64,000 nucleotides of DNA from Chthoniobacter flavus (GTDB taxonomy: Bacteria > Verrucomicrobiota > Verrucomicrobiia > Chthoniobacterales > Chthoniobacteraceae), in NCBI GenBank assembly GCA_945861435.1, contig CAMAUX010000001.1, forward strand, positions 124,001 to 188,000, given 5' to 3'. The notes under the pieces were generated by a model. It made no database searches, was not told where the DNA came from, and saw only the letters and a program-made list of their open reading frames with translations. The translations under genes and the position numbers were made by a program. Shown here in pieces: positions 53,528 to 61,300 of this stretch (the first letter of the stretch is position 1; each line of letters opens with the position of its first letter).

Positions 53528-53781
53528 CGGAAGACGATGTCAGGCAGGCGATCGTGAACGGGCTCGCAGAGATTGCCCCGGAATGCGATCCCGGCGCGCT
53601 GCGTGGGACGGATCCGATCCGGCGGACGCTGGACATTGATTCCTACGACTTTCTGAGTTTGCTTATTGGCCTGCACGAACGGCTTGGGGTGGATATTCCG
53701 GAGGCGGATTACGGCAGGCTCGGAACGCTGGACGAGATGGTGGCGTATGTTGTGGAGCGGGTCGCGAAGGTGGAGCGGTGA
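53524..53781 (+). CDS. Acyl carrier protein-like phosphopantetheine-binding protein
   Basis: This 85-residue acidic helical protein of the acyl carrier family has the modified serine at position 40 in DIDSYDFLSLLIGLHERLGV, a variant of the DSL motif. It should carry a 4'-phosphopantetheine arm. Its start overlaps the E2 stop, and its own stop overlaps the GTG at 53778 in the next frame, so it belongs to the operon. In the E1-E2 context it could accept the acyl group from E2 or from the ligase, but this is inference. No fatty-acid or polyketide genes are present nearby. A stand-alone ACP in a 2-oxoacid dehydrogenase operon is unusual. Confidence 0.85.
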   Translation: MTEDDVRQAIVNGLAEIAPECDPGALRGTDPIRRTLDIDSYDFLSLLIGLHERLGVDIPEADYGRLGTLDEMVAYVVERVAKVER

Positions 53782-53855
53782 GTGGATGGGAAAACGCTGT
53801 TGAGCTTGGTGTGGTTGGGTTCATGGTTGATGGGGCCGTCACTCACCCCCCTGAG

Positions 53856-54845
53856 ATGCGATTCATTCTCCCTGTGTCAAAAACGATGCGCGTGGTCCGA
53901 GCGGTGCGTCTTTCATTCATGCTGTTCGCGGTGGCTGCGGGAGCTGTGTTGTGCGTTGGTGCGGCTCCGCCGACGGGCGTGCCGTCAGCCGCCATGCCTC
54001 TCATCTTCGCGCATCGCGGCGCGAGCGGTGAGCGGCCTGAACACACGATGGGAGCGTATCGACTGGCGCTCGAGCAGGGGGCGGACTTTGTGGAGCCGGA
54101 CCTGCGGATGACGAAGGATGGCGTGTTCATTGCGCTGCACGATGTGAGCTTGAACCGCACCACGGACATCGCCCTTCACCCTGAGTTTGAGAGCCGTGCC
54201 AAGCGCGATCTGAAGGGCGGGAAGTTCTGGGTGCCGGGGGATTTTACTCTGGCCGAAATCCGGACGCTGCGCTGCATCCAAGGGACTGCGGGGCGCTCGA
54301 AGGAGTTCGACGGCAGGGAGCCGATCCCGACGCTGGGGGAGGTTGTGGGGCTGGTGCGTGGATGGAATCGGGAGCGTGGAGCGCAGGCGGGTGTTGTCCC
54401 AGAATTGCGAGGGGGCGCGGAGGCGTTCATCGACTTTGTGCATGAGCAGCGTCTTGAGGAAGCTGGTGCGCCGCCGATCTATCTGCAGTCCTTCGAGGCG
54501 GGCACGCTGCGGAAGGTGCGCGAGGTGCTGAAGTTTCCTGCGGCGCTGCTGCTAGCGAAGCAGCCGGATGCGGCGACGCTTGGGGATGCGCGTACTTACT
54601 GCACTGCGGTCGCGGTTTCGAAGGGGGCCTGCATTGCGGAGGATTCGGCTGGATGGATCAAGGAAGCCGTGGCGCTCGGGCTTCAGGTGATTGCGTGGAC
54701 GTTTGAGGATGCGCGCTTCGACAAGGCGCGTTTTGCGTCGAGCCAGGAGGAGATGGAGTGCGCGTTTCGGAATGGGGTTGCCGCGGTATTCACCGACTAT
54801 CCTGCAACGGCTGTGAAGGCGCGGTTGGCGGTGTTCCCACGTTGA
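53856..54845 (+). CDS. Glycerophosphodiester phosphodiesterase (secreted)
   Basis: This protein of about 329 residues belongs to the GDPD family, which splits glycerophosphodiesters to glycerol 3-phosphate and an alcohol. Catalytic motifs are IFAHRGASGERPEHTMGAY (general acid-base histidine and RPE), then DFVEPDLRMTKDGVFIALHD with the metal-binding Glu/Asp pair and HD motif. The C terminus has LGLQVIAWTFED and AVFTDYPATA. A hydrophobic leader (VRLSFMLFAVAAGAVLCVGA) marks export. Start choices are GTG at 53778 (overlapping the ACP stop), ATG at 53856 or ATG at 53886; the last two put the leader near the N terminus. Link to the operon function is unclear. Confidence 0.85.
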   Translation: MRFILPVSKTMRVVRAVRLSFMLFAVAAGAVLCVGAAPPTGVPSAAMPLIFAHRGASGERPEHTMGAYRLALEQGADFVEPDLRMTKDGVFIALHDVSLNRTTDIALHPEFESRAKRDLKGGKFWVPGDFTLAEIRTLRCIQGTAGRSKEFDGREPIPTLGEVVGLVRGWNRERGAQAGVVPELRGGAEAFIDFVHEQRLEEAGAPPIYLQSFEAGTLRKVREVLKFPAALLLAKQPDAATLGDARTYCTAVAVSKGACIAEDSAGWIKEAVALGLQVIAWTFEDARFDKARFASSQEEMECAFRNGVAAVFTDYPATAVKARLAVFPR

Positions 54846-55050
54846 ACTGGGGCGGGAGGCTGCCTGCGGTTGTGGGAGCATGGGTCCGGCGCGTGGTCGA
54901 TGGAGGGATGCGGGGTGAAGGGGGCGCAAAAGTTTCGTGTGCTGCAGTGGCGGTCCGGTGTGTTTGCGCGTGGGGCGGATGGGTTCGGGATGTTCGGGAA
55001 ATTTCGGATTGGCATCCCGATGCGTCCTGCTAGAGTTGCGGGCTGCATTT

Positions 55051-55126
55051 GGTGGCCGTAGCTCAATGGTAGAGTCCCAGATTGTGATTCTGGTTGTTGC
55101 GGGTTCGAGCCCCGTCGGTCACCCCA
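55051..55126 (+). tRNA. tRNA-His (anticodon GTG)
   Basis: A full cloverleaf can be drawn. The acceptor stem GTGGCCG (55052-55058) pairs with CGGTCAC (55116-55122), with one G-T pair. G at 55051 is the histidine-specific extra 5' G, opposite discriminator C at 55123. The anticodon stem CCAGA/TCTGG holds loop TTGTGAT with anticodon GTG. The T arm is GCGGG-TTCGAGC-CCCGT. CCA at 55124-55126 is encoded. Confidence 0.95.
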
Positions 55127-55130
55127 CTTC

Positions 55131-55153
55131 CCACTGAAAGGCGTGGTTTTTTT
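55131..55153 (+). terminator. Possible weak terminator after tRNA-His
   Basis: CCAC (55131-55134) can pair with GTGG (55143-55146) across an 8-base loop, followed by seven Ts (55147-55153). The stem is only 4 bp, so this is a weak call, but the position right after the tRNA and the T run suit a terminator. Confidence 0.4.
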
Positions 55154-55291
55154 CGTTGAGGCGGGTGGTGGTGTGAGGCGGCTTGGTTGAAGGAGGAGAC
55201 GTGAGGGGGGCGCTGGAAGGGGTGGTGGTGATGTTCGCGCGGGTGTTTCGGTTTGCATCGGGGCAAGGCCCCATAAGAGAGTGGAGGGCTT

Positions 55292-56662
55292 ATGACTTTG
55301 ACTGAGAAGATCCTTGCCCGCGCCAGCGGGAAGGCCCGTGTGCAAGCGGGCGAGAACGTGTGGGTGAATGTGGACGTGCTGATGACGCACGACGTCTGCG
55401 GGCCGGGCACGATCGGGGTCTTCAAGCGGGAGTTCGGCAAGGAGGCGCGGGTGTGGGATGCGCGCAAGGTGGTGATCATTCCGGACCACTACATTTTCAC
55501 GGCGGATTCGATGTCGAACCGCAACGTGGACATTCTGCGGGATTTTGCGCGGGAGCAGGGGCTGCCGTATTTTTACGATGTGATCGACGATCCGAACGGG
55601 CACTGGCAGTTCGATGCGTCGCAGGGGCAGCACAAGGCGCAGTACGGGTCTCGGTACACGGGGGTGTGCCACACGACGCTGCCATGGAAGGGGCACACGC
55701 GGCCCGGGGAGATTCTTTTCGGGACGGATTCGCACACGTGCATGGCTGGGGCGTTCAACCAGTTTGCGACGGGGATTGGGAACACGGACGCGGGGTTCAT
55801 CCTTGGGACGGGCAAGTTGCTGATCAAGGTGCCTGAGACGATGCGGTTTTACATGGAGGGGGCGATGCAGCCCGGGGTGATGGCGAAGGACGTGATTTTG
55901 CACGTGATCGGCGACATTGGGTTCGACGGGGCGACGTACCGGGCGATGCAGTGGGAAGGTGCGGGCGTGTACGGGATGAGCATGGATGACCGGATGACGA
56001 TCGCGAACATGGCGATCGAGGCGGGCGGCAAGAATGCGATGTTCCCTTGCGACCAGAAGACGCTCGACTACGTGAACGAGCGGACGAAGGAGAACGGGAC
56101 CAAGAGCGAGTTCGAGCCTGTGGAACTCGAGAAGGAGCAGAGCTTCGTGTACGACAAGGTGTTTGATCTCTCGAAGCTGGAGCCGACGGTGGCGTGTCAT
56201 CCGGATCCGGGTCAGCGCAAGCTGGCGAAGGAGATGGGGAACGTGCAACTGGACCGCGCCTACATCGGGTCGTGCACGGGCGGCAAGACGAGCGACTTTC
56301 TGGCATTTGCCGAGGTGGTGCGTGGCAAGACGGTGAAGATCGACACGTTCGGGGTGCCGGCGACGACGAAGGTGGTACGCGAGTTGAAGGACACGCAGTG
56401 GGGTGGCCAGAGCGTGTGGTCCATTCTGGAAAGCGCCGGGGTGCGGATGACGGAGAATGCTTCGTGCGCGGCCTGTCTGGGCGGGCCGGTGGATACGTTT
56501 GGCCGTTTGAACACGCCGATGAAGTGCATCAGCGCGACGAACCGGAACTTCCCCGGCCGCATGGGCAACAAGGAGTCGCAGGTGTTCCTAGCCAGTCCTT
56601 ACACCGTCGCCGCCAGTGCGCTGACCGGCCGGATCACCGATCCGCGCGAGTTTGTGAGCTGA
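55292..56662 (+). CDS. leuC: 3-isopropylmalate dehydratase large subunit
   Basis: This 456-residue aconitase-family protein forms isopropylmalate isomerase with LeuD in leucine biosynthesis, moving the hydroxyl of 2-isopropylmalate to give 3-isopropylmalate. Iron-sulfur cluster cysteines lie in IGSCTGGKTSDF and in NASCAACLGGP; a third is in the earlier THTC-type text DSHTCMAGAFNQFATGIGNT. Other family text is ARVQAGENVWVNVDVLMTHD and TATNRNFPGRMG-like (here ATNRNFPGRMGNKESQVFLA). A GGAGG ribosome-binding site precedes the ATG by about eight bases. Homoaconitase-type substrates are possible, as in the HACN group, but the leuD partner downstream supports LeuC. Confidence 0.9.
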   Translation: MTLTEKILARASGKARVQAGENVWVNVDVLMTHDVCGPGTIGVFKREFGKEARVWDARKVVIIPDHYIFTADSMSNRNVDILRDFAREQGLPYFYDVIDDPNGHWQFDASQGQHKAQYGSRYTGVCHTTLPWKGHTRPGEILFGTDSHTCMAGAFNQFATGIGNTDAGFILGTGKLLIKVPETMRFYMEGAMQPGVMAKDVILHVIGDIGFDGATYRAMQWEGAGVYGMSMDDRMTIANMAIEAGGKNAMFPCDQKTLDYVNERTKENGTKSEFEPVELEKEQSFVYDKVFDLSKLEPTVACHPDPGQRKLAKEMGNVQLDRAYIGSCTGGKTSDFLAFAEVVRGKTVKIDTFGVPATTKVVRELKDTQWGGQSVWSILESAGVRMTENASCAACLGGPVDTFGRLNTPMKCISATNRNFPGRMGNKESQVFLASPYTVAASALTGRITDPREFVS

Positions 56663-56681
56663 GATTTCCGGAGTTGTTGCG

Positions 56682-57134
56682 GTGAGAATCCCGTCCATAG
56701 CCGGAGTCCGGCGATCGCTGCGAGGCCGGCGAGCGTGCGCTCTGCTGCGGCCTGCGGTGGCCGTGGTGCTGTTGGGATGCGGTCTTGCGGTGGCGGGGTG
56801 TGCGGCGTCCGGGAATCGGCCGGCGCCTGGAGCGCGGATGGTGGTGAGTGCGGAGAGCGCGCCGTTTTACAAGCAGGGTCCGGCGCAGGCATTCGGGGCG
56901 GATCTGCGGCTTGCGAAGGGAGCTGAGCTGACGCTGATGAGCCGCGGGTTTGGGTTCAGCCATGTGCTTGCGGCCAACGGGGTCCTTGGATACGTGCCGA
57001 ACGAGGACCTTGCGCCTGCGCGTGGTGTGCAGGCGGATGAATCCGAGGCGGTGCGCGGCGGCCCCTCTGGTGGTGGTGTGCCCTCTTTGAAGTCTGAGAC
57101 TCTTGACCGGAGCGGGTTGGTGCCCGCGCCATGA
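56682..57134 (+). CDS. Lipoprotein with SH3-like segment, function unknown
   Basis: This 150-residue protein begins at a GTG. It has a basic N terminus (RRSLRGRRACALL), a hydrophobic stretch and the lipobox LAVAGC with the lipid-modified cysteine at residue 40. The mature part (VVSAESAPFYKQGPAQAF to NGVLGYVPNEDLAPA) resembles a bacterial SH3-type fold. It lies between leuC (20-bp gap) and leuD (25-bp gap) and so is cotranscribed with leucine biosynthesis, an odd partnership. No role in that pathway is known to me. Confidence 0.65.
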   Translation: MRIPSIAGVRRSLRGRRACALLRPAVAVVLLGCGLAVAGCAASGNRPAPGARMVVSAESAPFYKQGPAQAFGADLRLAKGAELTLMSRGFGFSHVLAANGVLGYVPNEDLAPARGVQADESEAVRGGPSGGGVPSLKSETLDRSGLVPAP

Positions 57135-57158
57135 ACGAACCTGAACCTTTCTGAATTT

Positions 57159-57707
57159 ATGTCCCACGTCCTCACGAGCCCCGTCTACGTTTGCGCAGAC
57201 AACATTGACACCGACCAGATCATCCCGGCCCAGTACCTGACGCTGGTGCCGACGATTCCCGACGAGTACGAGAAGCTCGGCGGGTACGCGATGATCGGAT
57301 TGCCGGACGACCTGTACCCGACGCGGTTCGTGCCGGAGGGCGGGTTGAAGACACAGTACAAGATCGTGATTGCGGGGCGGAATTTTGGGTGCGGCAGTTC
57401 GCGGGAGCATGCGCCGATCGCGATGGGGGCGGCTGGGGTGGAGGCGGTGGTGGCGGAATCCTTTGCGCGGATCTTTTTCCGCAACTGCGTGGCGACGGGT
57501 GAGCTCTATCCGTACGATGCGCAGGAGCGGCTCTGCGATGTGTTGAAGACGGGGGATGTGGCGACGCTGGACTTCGACGCGAACACGCTGACTGCTAACG
57601 GGGTGACGTATGCGCTGAAACCGCTGGGGGAGGTGCGCCCCGTGATTGATGCGGGCGGGATCTTCAACTACGCGCGGCAGAGCGGGATGATCGCGCCGAA
57701 GGCGTGA
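57159..57707 (+). CDS. leuD: 3-isopropylmalate dehydratase small subunit
   Basis: This 182-residue swivel-domain subunit pairs with LeuC. Family text is VYVCADNIDTDQIIPAQYLT, then VIAGRNFGCGSSREHAPIAM with the substrate-contacting GSSREH, and VVAESFARIFFRNCVATGEL. The length is typical for the short LeuD form. It is the last gene of the leuC-lipoprotein-leuD unit. Confidence 0.93.
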   Translation: MSHVLTSPVYVCADNIDTDQIIPAQYLTLVPTIPDEYEKLGGYAMIGLPDDLYPTRFVPEGGLKTQYKIVIAGRNFGCGSSREHAPIAMGAAGVEAVVAESFARIFFRNCVATGELYPYDAQERLCDVLKTGDVATLDFDANTLTANGVTYALKPLGEVRPVIDAGGIFNYARQSGMIAPKA

Positions 57708-57754
57708 AGGACTGCGGGCTGAAGGCGTGAGGTGCGCGCCCGGCGTTGCCAGGG

Positions 57755-58294
57755 CTACCAGGTGACGGGGACGGATTTGCGCTGCTTGAAGCGGTCGACG
57801 TAGAAGAGCTGGCGGTGTTCGACGCCGTACTCGTGCACGAGTTTGGTGCACTTGACGTCGAAGCAGCAGTACTCGGCGATTTCGAGCATTTTGCCCTCGC
57901 GGTACCAGCGGATGGCGTCGAGGCCGTCGGCGGTTTTGCCGACTTGGAGTGTTGCGCTGGCGATGGCGTCGAGGCCGAGCCTGTGGCCGAGGGTTTTCTC
58001 GAGTTCCACGAGGAGGTCGAGGGTGCGGCACTGGTGTGGCAGGTCGAGGATGGTGTAGCCCATGAGCACCTCGTAATCGAAGTTGATGACGTTGAAGCCG
58101 ACGACGAGATCGGCCTTGAGCAGCTCGTCGATGAGGTCGTTGACGCGCTTTTCGTCGTAGATGCGGTAGGCTTGGTCGCGCGTGCTGTAGGTGACGCCGA
58201 TCGACATGCCCATGTCCCGCTTTTTGTCCCAGCCGCCTGCGTCGTTCGCGGTGCGTTTGGTTTCGAGGTCGAAGTAGACGATGTTCCGGGACAC
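57755..58294 (-). CDS. RNase H-like (DEDD) 3'-5' exonuclease domain protein
   Basis: This 179-residue protein looks like a stand-alone exonuclease of the RNase H-like superfamily. The first acidic pair is in IVYFDLETKRTANDAGGW. The second block is LVVGFNVINFDYEVLMGYTI, and the third is IAEYCCFDVKCTKLVHEYGV with the last aspartate. Such domains are found in YprB-type ribonucleases and next to helicases. Whether it cuts RNA or DNA is not known. It converges on leuD, with 47 bp between the stops, and begins 52 bp downstream of the giant gene's stop, so it may be cotranscribed with that gene. Confidence 0.75.
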   Translation of the reverse strand: MSRNIVYFDLETKRTANDAGGWDKKRDMGMSIGVTYSTRDQAYRIYDEKRVNDLIDELLKADLVVGFNVINFDYEVLMGYTILDLPHQCRTLDLLVELEKTLGHRLGLDAIASATLQVGKTADGLDAIRWYREGKMLEIAEYCCFDVKCTKLVHEYGVEHRQLFYVDRFKQRKSVPVTW

Positions 58295-58346
58295 GGGGCG
58301 CTTTTAGGAAACGCAGGGCGGCGTGGCAAGCGCGGGGCCCGGCAGT

Positions 58347-61300
58347 CTAGTCGGCGGCCTGCGGGACGAGGGTTGCGGAGCCGGGTCCTGTCGGGCCGAG
58401 GAAGATGCCGAAACCGGTGCCGGTGGTCTGGTCGAGGACGCCGGAAAGGGTGTGGCGCGAGGTGCTGCCTGGCGGAGTGAATGTCCCCTGAAAAGTTCCA
58501 GTGGCAGGGTTGAGGGTGAGGGTGAGCGACCAGTTGGGATCGGTGGGTGGGATGGAAAAGAGGTTCGTCGCGGAGAGTGAGATCTGGCGGGAGAGGGTGG
58601 CGGCGGTGGACGAGAGGGAGAGAAGGGCCTGGCCGTTGACGGGATCGAGGCTGGCAAGTGCGCGGGTATTTTTCGGGGGAGTGTAGCGGTGGCATTCCAC
58701 GGAGAGCGGGATGCAAACCGCAGGCTGGCTGGGGCGCGTCCAGTAGAGGGAGCCGGACGCGGCGTTTTGGGTGAAGAGCAGGGCGCCGCCGATGGAGCTG
58801 GTTTTGGAGAGGAGCACGTGGAAGGCGAGGAGACCGTCGTGGGAGAGCGCGCCGCCGGCGGTGAGTTTGGTGCCATCGGGCAGTTGGCCGGCGAGGCGTG
58901 CGGTTCCGGCGGTGCTGATGGACACGGATGCAAATCCCGAGGCGGCTGCGGCTGGGAGCGCGGAGTCGGGGGCGAGCCGCGCGGTGAAGGTGCCAGCGAG
59001 GGAGACGGGTGCTTTTGCCGCGCGCAATCCGGTGACGTCTGCGGTGAAATCAGCGGAGGTCAGCGTGCCGGAGAGCTGGCCGGCGCCTGCGAGGTCTGCG
59101 TTGAGGTGCAGGGTGACGGAGCCTCCCCGGTTGCGGCGGAGAGTTTTGGTGAAGCTGCCGTCGGGGAGGAGGCGGCCTGAGAAGGTGAGCGTTTCGGAGC
59201 CGAGGGTGAGCCTGCCGCTGAGCGTGCCGGTGATTGTGGCGGTGAGTTTGAGCAGGCCCATGGAGGCGCCCTGTGCATCCACTTTTCGGACGAGGGCTTC
59301 ATAGGAGCCGGAGGCGCGTGCGAGGAGGTCTTCGACGAAGTGAGCGGTGAGGAGAAGGTTGGGGGTGGCGACGATGCTGACGGCTGGCGTCGTGGCATCG
59401 GTGGCCCCGCTCCAGTGGCTGAAGAGCGAGCCGCGGTCCGGGATTGCGGTCCAGCGGTAGGTTTTGCCGGGTTCCAGGAGGGAGCCGTTGACCTGGCCCG
59501 CGATTTTGCCGGAGCCGATGGTGGCAAGGGTGAGAGGGGATGTGGTGGCGCGGGTGATGGTGACGCTGCGGCTAGCGGTGTTGCCGCTTTCGTCGACGGC
59601 GCGGAGTTCCAGGGTGTTGAGGCCGGGGAGCAGGGCGATGTCGGCGGCGCTCCATGTGGCGCTGTTCCCATCGGGCGTGGTGTTGAGGTTCAGTGTGGGG
59701 AAAGGGGCGCCGTTGAGGAGCAATTGCACCGAGGCGAGGGGATGGGCATCGGTCACGGTGCCTGAGAGCGCGGCCGTGGCGGACGGGGTGCGGTCGGCTG
59801 CGGGACCGTTGATGGTGATGCGCGGGGCGTCGTAGTCGGCATCGCCGGTGGCCTGTACTTGGGCGAGAGGGAAGTCTGTGCCGCCGACCTTGCGGACTTG
59901 GAGGCTGGTTTTGCCGGAGAGATAGAGGGGGCGACTGCCAGAGCTGCCACCGAAGGAGAACGCGACGTCTGAGGCGGCGAGGGTTTGGAGGAAAGTGCCG
60001 GATGTGGCGCGGTGCTCAGGTGCGGTGATGCTGAGATTGGGGGCGTTGATTTGGAGCGTGGCGGTGAGGACGGAGGCGGTCCATGAGAGGGAGAGGGAGC
60101 CCACGGCGACGTCCGCCGAGCGCAGGGTGATGCGGGCGCTGGATTTGCCGGAGCTGAAGGCGGTGTCCTCGGCGAGGGTCCCGCTGAAGCTGAGTGTGCC
60201 GAGTCGGATGAGGTAGGGGGTGGAAGGGTTGATGGTGGCAAGCGGGACATCGGCCATGGAGGCTTGGTAGGAGACGGTGAGGCTGTGCGTGGCGACGGTG
60301 CCGTAGCCCGTGGCCTGGGTGCCTTGAACGGTCTCGCCGTAAGATTCCGTGAACTGGATGCGCGGACGTAGGAGGGAGGTGTTTGGGGTGAGGAGGGAGG
60401 TGCCGTCGGTGAGAGCCCATTGGAGCTGGACGTTGCCCGTGGAGCCTCTGGTGTCGATCGCGAGGCGGTAGGTGACGCCGGAGACGGCGGCGAATTCGAT
60501 GGCGCTGGTGGGCGTGCCGCCGGCGGTGTCGTCGTCGTTGAAGGCGAGGCGCTGGAGGGTTTGCAGGGTGGTTCCGGTGTAGGCGGCGAGGAGGGTGTCG
60601 AGGGGGGCGGAGGCGAGTGTGGTGCTGCCTGCGGTGCTGAAACGGACGCGGCCGTTGACCGGGGAGGTCCAGCGGAACCAGATGGAGGCGCCATCGCCGA
60701 GGACGGGTTCGCCGGGTTCGAGATCAGCGCCGACATTGGTGGCAGTGACCGTGGCCGCAGGGCCGGGGAGTGCGGCGGGGGTGGCGAAGGCGTTATTGGC
60801 GGGATCGTCGTTGGTATCCGCGATCACGAGCGTGGCTGTGGACGGCGTATCCAGTTCGGCGCCGGCGCCGGGGTTGGCGAGTGCGATGGTGAGTTCCTCG
60901 TCGCCCTCGGTGAGGGAGTCCGGGAGGAGGGTGATGGGGAGGGTTCTGGAACGCTGCCCGGCCGCGAACTGGAGGGTGGTGTTACCGGGGGCGTAGTCTT
61001 CGCCGGCGAGGGCGGTCCTGTCGACGAGCAGCACGTCGACGGAGCAGGGCTGGGTGAGCGGGCCCGAGCGCATGATGGTGATGAAAGCGGAGCCGGCGTC
61101 CTCCCTTGCCCGGTAGGTGGGCTGGATGAAGTGGAAGAAGCCGGCTTGGTTGAGATCCCAGCGGAGGAGGATCCGGCCGATGGCGCCGTTGCGCCCATCG
61201 ACGGCGATGGCGTAGGAGGTTCCGGCCTGCACGGGGAAACTGATCTTGCTGAACTTGGAGCTGGGAGCCGCATCGTCGTTGGTTGCGATCTGGGCAAGGC

